From positions 1-39,356 of the forward strand of contig JALFJX010000034.1 in assembly GCA_022775905.1 (NCBI GenBank): DNA of 39,356 nt, in the 5' to 3' direction. This DNA comes from Methanobrevibacter sp. (GTDB lineage: Archaea > Methanobacteriota > Methanobacteria > Methanobacteriales > Methanobacteriaceae). Under the pieces are notes generated by a model. The model saw nothing but the letters and a program-made list of their open reading frames with translations. It was not told the origin of the DNA and did no database searches. A program made the translations under genes and the position numbers. Below, piece after piece: positions 1 to 8,067 of the stretch. Position 1 is the stretch's first letter, and each line of letters opens with the position of its first letter.

Positions 1-59
1 GTTTGTTCTATCCCAAGTCGATTCATATGAATAAGATACACAGTATCTTTAATTCTTAA

Positions 60-470
60 TCTAAAGAATGTTTTTTCAAGATTTTTTTTATTTGCATTCA
101 ATATTTCATCAATGGGAAAATCTGTTATGGTTATATTCATGATTCCAACGATTATGACTTGATATTGTCTAGTGAAATACTCATTCCTTTGTCGCTGATA
201 CTTTCAGAATTGACAATCAACTCAATTAAATATGCATTTGATGGTTTTGATGTGGATGAGAAGGTAATCAAGGTTTCTGTTGACAGATTTGGAAAAAAAC
301 TTATAATTCATTATTCTGATAATGGTAAAGGAATGCCTAAGGACTTTGATCCAAACAAAAGTAAAGGGCTTGGCTGGATGATTGTACAGTCCTTAACTAA
401 TCAATTGGATGGAAAATATGAGTTGTTTAACGATAATGGAATGCACTTCAAGTTGTCATTCTATATCTAA
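60..470 (+). pseudogene. Histidine kinase, C-terminal ATPase remnant
   Basis: This reading frame is open from a stop at 57-59 and encodes the end of a GHKL-type histidine kinase ATPase domain. The N-box (ELTINSIKYAF), the G1 box (DNGKGMP) and a G2-like KGLGW segment are visible. The frame runs upstream of any good start: the first candidate is a TTG at 159 without a ribosome binding site, and the residues before it still look like kinase sequence. Upstream of 57 the frame is interrupted, so the sensor and phosphoacceptor parts are missing or decayed. The arrangement resembles the HisKA_2/HWE-like PAS kinases common in Methanobrevibacter (family knowledge). A functional kinase is unlikely. The gene may continue in broken form to the left of the window. 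Confidence 0.7.
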
Positions 471-532
471 TTTTTTTTTAAAATAAAATTTATAATGTAA
501 GCTGCCAAATATAAAAACCAGAGGAAACAATT

Positions 533-925
533 ATGAAAACATTAAATGTCGTTGCAGCTATTATTAAAAAAGATAATAAAATTTTAGCTACTAAAAGAGG
601 CTATGGTGAATTTATTAACATGTGGGAGTTTCCAGGTGGAAAAATAGAAGATAATGAAACAAAAGAAGAAGCTCTCATAAGGGAAATCAAAGAGGAACTT
701 GATTGTATAATAGAACCTACAAAATTTGCTTTAGACTTGGAATATCAATATCCTACTTTTTATCTTAAAATGAGTTGTTTTGAAGCAGTAATTAAAGAAG
801 GAACTCCAAAACTTCTGGAACATAATGATGCAATGTGGCTCACTAAACAAGAATTGGACTCTGTTGATTGGATTGCAGCAGATATTCAAATCATTGATTA
901 TTTAAAAGAAACAATGGAGGATTAA
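533..925 (+). CDS. Nudix hydrolase, MutT/8-oxo-dGTPase-like
   Basis: A 130-residue Nudix-fold pyrophosphohydrolase. The Nudix box lies at about residues 36-58, with the GX5E spacing and the REIKEEL helix; Asp replaces the usual Gly just after it. Proteins of this size and start (VVAAII.. then WEFPGGK) are usually annotated as (deoxy)nucleoside triphosphate pyrophosphohydrolases that clean oxidised or non-canonical nucleotides. A GAGG ribosome binding site sits about 10 bases before the ATG, and a TATA-like TTTATAAT lies near 489. The next start codon follows the stop by one base, so it is probably the first gene of an operon with the coiled-coil peptide and the PLD-helicase. The exact substrate cannot be read from sequence. 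Confidence 0.9.
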   Translation: MKTLNVVAAIIKKDNKILATKRGYGEFINMWEFPGGKIEDNETKEEALIREIKEELDCIIEPTKFALDLEYQYPTFYLKMSCFEAVIKEGTPKLLEHNDAMWLTKQELDSVDWIAADIQIIDYLKETMED

Positions 926-926
926 C

Positions 927-1076
927 ATGATTGATAAAAGACTTGAACTTGCAAAGAATAAAAAAGTTGAACTCGAACATAAACTCAAAAAAGTTGAAGG
1001 AACTCCAAGAGAAGAAGACTTTAAACTTCAAATTGAAAAACTTGACCAATTAATTAAACATCTTCAAAAAGAGTAG
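927..1076 (+). CDS. 49-residue charged coiled-coil protein
   Basis: A short frame from ATG 927 to TAG 1076 encodes 49 residues, almost entirely Lys, Glu, Leu and Ile in a heptad-like pattern, with a central Gly-Thr-Pro break. This predicts a helical hairpin or coiled coil. The GGAGG overlapping the end of the Nudix gene is a well-placed ribosome binding site (ATGGAGGATTAACATG). It sits one base after the Nudix stop and six bases before the helicase start, so translation of all three is probably coupled. I do not recognise a family. It could be a small partner or regulator of the helicase, but that is inferred only from position. Confidence 0.75.
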   Translation: MIDKRLELAKNKKVELEHKLKKVEGTPREEDFKLQIEKLDQLIKHLQKE

Positions 1077-1082
1077 ATTCAA

Positions 1083-4040
1083 ATGAATATGGATGAAATC
1101 TTAAACGGGGCAAAAACTGCATTTATAGATGAAAAATTAGACTCTAGTTTGGATTTCAGACCCAAATTACTATGCAATAATAGTGAAACCAAGGTAAGTA
1201 ATTCTATCGTAGATGAACTCCACAACTGTGATGAATTTTTTATTTCTTCAGCATTCATCACTGAAGGAGGATTAACTTATTTTTTAGAAGAATTCAAACT
1301 ATTGGAATCAAAAAATATTAAAGGTAAAATATTAACAACTGATTATTTATCTTTTACCCAGCCAAAAGCATTAAAAAAGCTTCAAAAATTTAAAAATATT
1401 GAAGTTAAACTCTATTTATGTAAGGATAATGGTTTTCACACAAAAGGATATATTTTTAAGAAAAACGGTCTTTACAAGGGTATTGTTGGAAGTTCCAACT
1501 TGACCATGGATGCATTAACTAGAAATAAAGAGTGGAATGTGGAGTTTGCTGCTCTTGAAGAAGGTGAAATGGTAGTTGAACTCAAAAAAGAATTTTCAAC
1601 ATTATGGGAAGAAGCTGAAGAATTATGTGATGTTCTTCCAGCTTATGAAAAAATCTACAATGACAATAAACGTTTTGTTGAGTTAAGGCAAGTCAGTGAT
1701 GAACTAAAACAGAAAAATATAACTTTAACTCCAAATATTATGCAGGAGCAGTTCATTGAAAACATAAGAGAACTTATTAAAAAAGGTGAAGATAAAGCAA
1801 TATTAGTATCTGCGACAGGTACTGGTAAAACTTATGCATCTGCATTTGCAGTTAATGATTTCAAGCCTAAAAAATTCTTATTTTTAGTTCACAGGGAACA
1901 AATCGCAAAACAATCAATTAAAGCTTATAAAAACGTTTTTAAAGATCATGAAAACTTTGGACTGCTTTCTGGTAATTACAAAGAATATGACAAGAATTAT
2001 CTTTTCTCAACAATTCAGACAATGTCAAAAGATGATGTGTTTACAAAATATGATAAAGATCATTTTGACTACATTATTATCGATGAGGTTCACAAAGCGG
2101 GTGCTTTAAGTTATCAAAAGATTTTCCAATATTTCAAGCCTAAATTTTGGCTTGGAATGACTGCATCACCAGAACGTACTGATGGATTTAACATTTATGA
2201 TCTGTTTGACAATAATATTGCTCATGAAATCAGACTTCAGGAAGCTTTGGAAGAAGATTTGCTTTGCCCATTTCATTATTTTGGAATTACAGATATTGAA
2301 TTTGAGAATGGTGAAATTGATGATGACTTTGAAGATTTCAATCTTCTTGCATCTGAAAAACGTGTTGAATATCTAATTGAAAAATCAGAATTCTATGGAT
2401 ATTCTGGTGATAGGCGAAAAGCACTTGTATTCTGTTCTAGAAAAAGGGAAGCTGAACTGCTATCAGATGAATTCAATAAAAGAGGTTATAAGTCTGTTGT
2501 TTTAACTGGTGATGATTCACAAGAAAAAAGACTTGAAGCTATTGACAGATTAACTAATGATGAAAATCCTGATAAATTGGAATTTATTTTCACTGTAGAT
2601 ATTTTCAATGAGGGTGTTGATATTCCTGAGATTAATCAGGTATTGCTTGTCAGACCAACTGAATCTCCAATTATTTTTATCCAACAACTTGGAAGGGGTC
2701 TTAGGAAATATCAAAATAAAGAATATGTTGTTATAATTGATTTTATTGGTAATTATAAGAATAATTTCATGATTCCAATTGCTCTTTCAGGCGATAGGTC
2801 TTATGATAAAGATAAAATCCGTAAATACCTGATGGAAGGAAATAAAATTATTCCTGGAGCTTCTTCAATTAATTTTGATGAAATTTCCAGAAAACGTATA
2901 TATGAGTCAATTAATAATTCTTCATTTTCAAAAATAGGAGTATTTAAAGAAAAATACAACAATTTAAAATACAAATTGGGACGTATTCCTTTATTATATG
3001 ACTTCGCAATCAATGGAGAATTCAATCCTGAAATCATCTTAAATCACTCCAGATTTGATTCATATCATAATTTCCTGGATTATGTTGACAAGGATTATAA
3101 AAGTAATTTAAGTGATGAGGAAGTTGCATCTCTAAAATTCATATCAAAAAAATTGGTAAAGGGAATAAGGCCTCATGAACTGGTTATTTTAACTTGCCTT
3201 AAATATAATAATTATTTCACTGTTGCTCAAGTTGAAAAATGTCTTGAAGAGAGATATGGTCTTAAAAATCAATTCAAATCAATTAAGAATGCTATTAATT
3301 ATCTTAGCATGAACTTCTACAGAAAAGAAACAAGTGATGATTATCAAGCAAATACAGTAACTAGTTTTGTTTCAAAAGATGAAATAATAGATTATGAAAA
3401 TATCTTTTTCAAGTTTGATAAAGAAATTTATGATGATTTGAAGAACAATATGGATTATGAATTCGAGATTTCAAGCTATTTTAAGTCCTGTTTATGCAAT
3501 TCAGTTTATTTGTCTCATTTTGAAGATGCAATAAGATATGCATTCTTTAAATACGAGGATGTTTACTATGATGAAAAACCATTTAAGCTGTATGAAAAGT
3601 ACTCAAGGGAAGATGCTTTAAGGCTTTTAAATTGGGAAAGATTTATGAATGCTCAAAATGTTGGTGGATATAAAGTTAAATACAATACTTGTCCAATATT
3701 CGTAACTTACAATAAAAAAGAAGATATTTCAGAAACTATTAATTACGAAGATCAATTCATCTCAAAACAGATTTTCAGCTGGATGAGTAGAAATAACAGG
3801 AAAGTGTCAAGTTCTGAGTTGGAACCAATTGTAAACTACACAGATTTGGACATTGAGCTATTTATCCAAAAAAGTAATGATGAAGGAATTGAATTTTATT
3901 ATATTGGTAAATTAACTCCATTCGATCATAATCAACTTTACCGTGAGATTGAGGGTAAACAGCATCCAATTGTTAACTTTAAGTTTGAAATTGATAATGA
4001 AGTTAAAGATGAACTTTACAGTTATTTTGTAAATGATTAA
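1083..4040 (+). CDS. PLD-like nuclease / SF2 helicase / DUF3427 protein
   Basis: A 985-residue multidomain protein. Residues about 30-170 form a phospholipase-D-like domain: HTKGY begins at residue 119 and GSSN at 136-139, matching the HxK..GS.N nuclease signature. An SF2 helicase core follows, with Walker A GTGKT at 246-250, DEVH at 334-337, GMTASPERTDG after it, VDIFNEGVDIP, and motif VI QQLGRGLRK at 534-542. The last ~400 residues correspond to a DUF3427-type region. Such proteins are predicted to act on DNA or RNA with ATP-driven translocation, and several related architectures occur in defence islands (family knowledge). The start ATG is at 1083, six bases after the coiled-coil gene. The frame is intact throughout. 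A defence role is inference. Confidence 0.88.
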   Translation: MNMDEILNGAKTAFIDEKLDSSLDFRPKLLCNNSETKVSNSIVDELHNCDEFFISSAFITEGGLTYFLEEFKLLESKNIKGKILTTDYLSFTQPKALKKLQKFKNIEVKLYLCKDNGFHTKGYIFKKNGLYKGIVGSSNLTMDALTRNKEWNVEFAALEEGEMVVELKKEFSTLWEEAEELCDVLPAYEKIYNDNKRFVELRQVSDELKQKNITLTPNIMQEQFIENIRELIKKGEDKAILVSATGTGKTYASAFAVNDFKPKKFLFLVHREQIAKQSIKAYKNVFKDHENFGLLSGNYKEYDKNYLFSTIQTMSKDDVFTKYDKDHFDYIIIDEVHKAGALSYQKIFQYFKPKFWLGMTASPERTDGFNIYDLFDNNIAHEIRLQEALEEDLLCPFHYFGITDIEFENGEIDDDFEDFNLLASEKRVEYLIEKSEFYGYSGDRRKALVFCSRKREAELLSDEFNKRGYKSVVLTGDDSQEKRLEAIDRLTNDENPDKLEFIFTVDIFNEGVDIPEINQVLLVRPTESPIIFIQQLGRGLRKYQNKEYVVIIDFIGNYKNNFMIPIALSGDRSYDKDKIRKYLMEGNKIIPGASSINFDEISRKRIYESINNSSFSKIGVFKEKYNNLKYKLGRIPLLYDFAINGEFNPEIILNHSRFDSYHNFLDYVDKDYKSNLSDEEVASLKFISKKLVKGIRPHELVILTCLKYNNYFTVAQVEKCLEERYGLKNQFKSIKNAINYLSMNFYRKETSDDYQANTVTSFVSKDEIIDYENIFFKFDKEIYDDLKNNMDYEFEISSYFKSCLCNSVYLSHFEDAIRYAFFKYEDVYYDEKPFKLYEKYSREDALRLLNWERFMNAQNVGGYKVKYNTCPIFVTYNKKEDISETINYEDQFISKQIFSWMSRNNRKVSSSELEPIVNYTDLDIELFIQKSNDEGIEFYYIGKLTPFDHNQLYREIEGKQHPIVNFKFEIDNEVKDELYSYFVND

Positions 4041-4770
4041 ATGTTGTTATTTTATATCTAATTGACAAAGATGTTATTCATATGAACTTGTGGTTTTGAA
4101 CTGAAGGAAATTTCATCGATTTCTTAAGTTGCTCCAATTTCTCTAAATGCAGATTCTCCATGGATTGCAGAGAATCTTAAATTCAACTATTATTCTGATG
4201 GTGGTGGCTGTCAGTAAATTTCTATTTTTTTTAATTTTTTAAGTGATGTTATCATATATTGTCGTCAATCATTTAGTTTATGTTGAGTTTTTTTAATTCA
4301 AATGGAGAAATTAAATATTTTTTTTAATGTAATTGATTTTAACAAAATATTTCAAACATCACTTTTAAAGAATACAAACATGTGGAGAGTTAGATGATCT
4401 AATAAACCAGTCCGCATATTTTGAGGTTATGAATATGTTTTGGTTAATTCACCAGAATACATAATCTTCTAATAATGTTCATATTCAATAAATGTGAATT
4501 AATTTTAACATTTTAATAAATATTTTTTACTAATTTTATTCTATGCTATTTAGTATATAAATTTTTCATATTTTAAACATATATACTAGAGTATTTTAAA
4601 AAATGTTAAATTTTTTAATAATTATTATATTTTTTATCTAAATAATATATAATTTTTAAAATTAATATAAAATATATACTAAATAATATTTTTATTAAAT
4701 ATGTTCATAATAATTGGTAAAAGTTTCATCTTCCACAATTTTTATTAATTTTAAAGTAAAATGTATTATT
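4041..4770. other. AT-rich gene-poor spacer
   Basis: About 730 bases with no intact gene. The first part contains a short decayed coding stretch (entry at 4086). From about 4220 on the sequence is extremely AT-rich with runs of T and A. TATA-like boxes occur at about 4552-4562 (AGTATATAAATT) and about 4670-4680 (AAATATATACTA); the latter may serve the gene starting at 4771. No tRNA, repeat array or mobile-element end was recognised. Confidence 0.6.
4086..4217 (+). pseudogene. Decayed coding fragment, unknown family
   Basis: Reading one frame from 4086 to the TAA at 4215-4217 gives a peptide that looks like real protein: it contains PISLNADSPWIAENLKF and ends in YYSDGGGCQ. There is an in-frame stop after about 14 residues and another just upstream at 4083. 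Composition differs from the surrounding AT-rich spacer, which suggests the last ~45 residues of a lost gene. I cannot assign a family. Confidence 0.35.
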
Positions 4771-5709
4771 ATGGATAGGAAATATTTAAGAGAAAACAAA
4801 AACTCTTTCAATATTGTTAAAAACTCTAAAATCTATGCGAAGATAACTGCATATGATGATACTATTTTTATTCGCGATTTGCTCATTCAGTATCAGTGGG
4901 ATTTAAACAGAGTTCCTTCAGTAGTTAAAAATGATGGGGAATATATGGTTTTGGCAGTCATTGAAGATAAATTGCATCTGCTTGCAAAATACAAAACAGA
5001 ACCTGATGAATTGGCAATCGCAAATCTCATTAAAAAATTCAGGAGGAATCCGAATAACTCTGCATACGGACTAAACATCACAAGAGTATTAGATACATTT
5101 GTAATCAAAAAGCAGATTGCAGGCGATGAGTATATATTCGGATATTATGATGATTTGGAGGATGCACAGTTCGTTAGAAATCTCCTTTTAGACAACAATT
5201 GGAATGTTAATGTATTTAGGGAAATAGAATTCGATGATGAAACCTTGACATACAGAGTCACCAGTGTTATTGATGACAGGGTCTATGTATTGGGCAATTT
5301 CCAATTTAAAAACAAGATAAATCTGAAATGTGTCTATGAAGGATTCTTGGCAAAAATATCAAAGCACAAGTATGGCCTTGCAAACTATCCTCATTTGGAT
5401 TTGCTAAAGGACAGGATTCCTGAACTTGAAGAAAGGTTCCAGGTTAAGACAAAGGACACCACATGGTCATTTGACAATATCAATGAGGAAGAATCAATCT
5501 TGGATCAGGTCATTTTCAATTTGACTCCTTTCCAGCAGGCGGTTCTGGATACCATTGATGAAAATACGTCATGTGAACAAATCAAAAAATCATTGATTCG
5601 TTACAATTCAAGAAACTTCGATAAAAAAATACAGAAAAACCTGGATGAGCTATTGGATTTGAAACTAATTGAAAAAATGGGGGATAACTATTCAAAGACA
5701 AATTTATAA
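4771..5709 (+). CDS. Unknown protein, duplicated domain plus C-terminal winged-helix-like region
   Basis: A 312-residue protein of a family I do not recognise. The frame is open from 4714, but the ATG at 4771 is preferred because the upstream 19 codons are low-complexity AT-rich sequence. An internal duplication is visible: residues ~17-75 and ~117-180 both follow the plan (aromatic/Ile)-x-YDD, then an amphipathic helix ending ..LL..xxW(D/N)(L/V)N, then two strands ending in (I/V)(E/D)D(K/R)(L/V)(H/Y)(L/V)L. The last ~70 residues (FQQAVLDTIDEN.. to LDLKLIEK) look like a winged-helix DNA-binding domain. This suggests a two-sensor-domain regulator, but no function is established. It ends in a convergent arrangement with the tautomerase gene. 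Confidence 0.75.
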   Translation: MDRKYLRENKNSFNIVKNSKIYAKITAYDDTIFIRDLLIQYQWDLNRVPSVVKNDGEYMVLAVIEDKLHLLAKYKTEPDELAIANLIKKFRRNPNNSAYGLNITRVLDTFVIKKQIAGDEYIFGYYDDLEDAQFVRNLLLDNNWNVNVFREIEFDDETLTYRVTSVIDDRVYVLGNFQFKNKINLKCVYEGFLAKISKHKYGLANYPHLDLLKDRIPELEERFQVKTKDTTWSFDNINEEESILDQVIFNLTPFQQAVLDTIDENTSCEQIKKSLIRYNSRNFDKKIQKNLDELLDLKLIEKMGDNYSKTNL

Positions 5710-5755
5710 ATACAATGCAAAACTAATATTTTATTGTATTTAAGCAATTAAATAC

Positions 5756-5807
5756 AAAGTTCTTTTTTGGTTTGAACTTTTTAGGGGAGTTTCTGTTATG
5801 CTCCCCT
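5756..5807. terminator. Two tandem hairpins between convergent genes
   Basis: Two perfect 7-bp stems lie side by side: AAAGTTC (5756-5762) with GAACTTT (5774-5780), and AGGGGAG (5783-5789) with CTCCCCT (5801-5807). They separate the end of the plus-strand 312-residue gene from the end of the minus-strand tautomerase gene and could end transcription from both sides. The role is inferred from position and structure. Confidence 0.5.
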
Positions 5808-5820
5808 TGATTATAAATAC

Positions 5821-6012
5821 TTATTTTTGTTTGTCGCTTAACAATTTGCCAGCAACACCAATGTCATCAAAGTTATAGCCTTGAACTAAAACTGTGATTG
5901 CATCTACTGGTAAGCCGTATGCTTCAGCAACTACTTCTGATACTTTTTTGACCATTTCTCTTTTGTTTTCTAATGTTATTGTGCTATTTCCAGCAATTGT
6001 AATTACAGGCAT
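5821..6012 (-). CDS. 4-oxalocrotonate tautomerase family protein, DmpI type
   Basis: A 63-residue member of the 4-oxalocrotonate tautomerase superfamily. After removal of Met it begins with Pro, the catalytic N-terminal base of the family, in the segment PVITIAG. The C-terminal DIGVAGKLLSDK resembles the archaeal DmpI subgroup (NVGVGGKL-like). These proteins form hexamers and catalyse keto-enol tautomerisation; the physiological substrate in methanogens is not known. The length matches the family. It is divergent from the dUTPase gene, with 64 bases between the two start codons that must hold both promoters. Confidence 0.88.
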   Translation of the reverse strand: MPVITIAGNSTITLENKREMVKKVSEVVAEAYGLPVDAITVLVQGYNFDDIGVAGKLLSDKQK

Positions 6013-6076
6013 TTTATCACCATTTAAACTATATTAAGCATTGTGTATAAATAAATTATTAAATGGATTTGATATA

Positions 6077-6535
6077 ATGCTTGGTGAAAAAGAACTTGTA
6101 AAGCTATTTCCGGACTTTGCCGACTTGGTGCAGCCTTCCGGAATCGATTTGGAACTCGATAGAATATTTACACAGGAAAGTGAAGGTTCACTAATAGATA
6201 ATGAAAAGAAACTGCCTGAAATCAGGGAGATGGAAGGGGATGTATTTACCTTAAAACCACATACTGCATATCTTGCAAGCATCAAAAGGAAAGTTAAAAT
6301 CCCAAAAGGCTACACAATGCTTTACCTTCCAAGATCAACACTTTTAAGATCTTTCATTTCAGTTCAGACAGCAGTAGGGGACCCTGGATTTTACGGAACA
6401 CTCATGTTCATGATATACAATCACGGAGAATTTGAATACAAGATAAAATCAGGGGACAGAATCGCTCAGGCAGTGGTATTTCCTGTTGATGGGTCTGGTG
6501 AATACAATGGATCTTATCAGGAGGTGGAAGAGTGA
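6077..6535 (+). CDS. dut: dUTP diphosphatase (dUTPase/DCD superfamily)
   Basis: A 152-residue trimeric dUTPase-fold protein. Visible motifs are QPSGIDLEL (19-27), PRSTLLR (85-91), GDPGFYGTL (101-109), GDRIAQAVVFPV (126-137) and a Gly-rich tail (GSGEYNGSY) like dUTPase motif V. GDPGF carries the Asp expected for water activation in dUTP hydrolysis. The Glu-containing motif of dCTP deaminases is not obvious, so dUTPase is preferred over a pure dCTP deaminase or the bifunctional enzyme. The frame extends 36 bases upstream, but MLGEKELVKLF is the family-like start. The stop codon overlaps the GTG of the next gene, so the two are translationally coupled. Confidence 0.82.
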   Translation: MLGEKELVKLFPDFADLVQPSGIDLELDRIFTQESEGSLIDNEKKLPEIREMEGDVFTLKPHTAYLASIKRKVKIPKGYTMLYLPRSTLLRSFISVQTAVGDPGFYGTLMFMIYNHGEFEYKIKSGDRIAQAVVFPVDGSGEYNGSYQEVEE

Positions 6536-8067
6536 ATGTAGCAGACAAAATAGTTAAAATCCTTGAAGAGGAAGGAATAGAAAACGTCTTCGGAATCCCT
6601 GGAGACCAGATAATGCCGGTCTATAAAGCATTGTCAGAATCATCCATCAATCACGTATTGACAAGACATGAACAGGCAGCAGCACATGCAGCAGACGGAT
6701 ACTACAGGTCAAGCGGAAAGGTTGGAGTCTGCATTGGAACAGCATCACCCGGTGCATTGAATTTCACAATGGCAGTAGCTACTGCATTCAAGGACAACAT
6801 TCCTCTATTGGTATTGACAGGAGACAATGACTTGAAGTACAGGGGAACCGACCAGTTTCAAAGTACTCCTCAGGTTGAAATCTTCAAAAACATAACAAAA
6901 GCATCATACAATCCACTAAACGGAACAGAGGCAATGTATGTCTTAAGGGCTGCTATCTATGAGCTTAAGACCATGCCAAAAGGACCAATACACATTAACC
7001 TTTCAAAGGATGTGCTTTTGCAGGAGGACTTTGATGACTTTGAATTATGCTATCTTTGTGAAGATGACATGTCAAACATCTCCAAGGCTCAGGAACTGAT
7101 AGATTCATCACAGAGGCCTTTGATGATTCTTGGAGCAGGTGCAATCTCACAGAAGGAAAACATTCAGATGCTTGCAGAAATGTATCAAATCCCAATAACA
7201 ACAACATTCCATGGAAAAGGAATTATCTCAGAAGATGAGGATATTAATTTGGGTCTTGTGGGAATCCGTGCAACACCAAGAGCAAAATATGCAATTGAAA
7301 ATGCAGACTGTGTAATAGCTCTTGGAATAAAGGCATCCGAGAGAACTCTACCTGTAATTCCTGAAAATCTGATTCATGTTAACCTCAACAAGGACGTTCT
7401 GATTGGGGATTATCCGATTCATGGAAAAGTCGAAGACTTCCTTCTTGAAATAAGCTTTAGAAAAGTAGATTGGCTAAATGAAATATTAAAAATAGACAAT
7501 AGTATAGAAATCGAAGGTTTGGATGCAGACTTGAAACCTCAGGCTGCAATTAAAAGAATACTTGAGAAATTTCCAGAAAACATCATTGCATCAGATGCAG
7601 GATCACACACTACCTGGACAACACTTCTCAAGAAATCCAAAAAACCTGGTCAGCTATTGTTCTCAGGTGCAATGGCTCCGATGGGGTATGGTCTTCCAGC
7701 AGCTATTGGTGCAGCATTTGCAACATCTGAACGGATAGTGGTAATCAATGGGGATGGGGATTTCCAGATGAATCTCCAGGAATTGGCCACAATAAAAGAA
7801 AATGATCTTGATATTGTCATTTTCATATTAAACAACTCTGAGTTTGGCATCATCAGGCAATGGGAAGAGACAATGTATGGTATGGAGCCGTATCAGGTCA
7901 AGCTTAACAATCCTGACTTTACCAAATTGGCTTCAAGCTATGGAATTGATGCGATAAGAGCAGATAATCTTGAAGATTTGGAGTTAATTTTAGAAAAAGA
8001 ATTGACAGGGCCTCTTGTGGTTGAGGTTGTTGTGGAAAGTGAAGATATTCCACTTCCTAAACATTAA
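6532..8067 (+). CDS. Thiamine diphosphate enzyme, acetolactate synthase-like
   Basis: A 511-residue ThDP-dependent enzyme with the three-domain acetolactate synthase/pyruvate decarboxylase layout. The N-terminal PYR domain has the cofactor-activating Glu47 in TRHEQAA. The C-terminal PP domain has the GDGD..NN ThDP/Mg2+ motif spanning residues 407-435. At 511 residues it is shorter than typical biosynthetic IlvB (about 550-590), and no small regulatory subunit gene is adjacent, so it may be a stand-alone catabolic or 2-oxoacid-metabolising homologue. The GTG start overlaps the dut stop (GAGTGA) and has a GGAGG site upstream. The stop abuts the 3' end of the convergent ATPase pseudogene. Exact substrate unknown. 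Confidence 0.85.
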   Translation: MNVADKIVKILEEEGIENVFGIPGDQIMPVYKALSESSINHVLTRHEQAAAHAADGYYRSSGKVGVCIGTASPGALNFTMAVATAFKDNIPLLVLTGDNDLKYRGTDQFQSTPQVEIFKNITKASYNPLNGTEAMYVLRAAIYELKTMPKGPIHINLSKDVLLQEDFDDFELCYLCEDDMSNISKAQELIDSSQRPLMILGAGAISQKENIQMLAEMYQIPITTTFHGKGIISEDEDINLGLVGIRATPRAKYAIENADCVIALGIKASERTLPVIPENLIHVNLNKDVLIGDYPIHGKVEDFLLEISFRKVDWLNEILKIDNSIEIEGLDADLKPQAAIKRILEKFPENIIASDAGSHTTWTTLLKKSKKPGQLLFSGAMAPMGYGLPAAIGAAFATSERIVVINGDGDFQMNLQELATIKENDLDIVIFILNNSEFGIIRQWEETMYGMEPYQVKLNNPDFTKLASSYGIDAIRADNLEDLELILEKELTGPLVVEVVVESEDIPLPKH

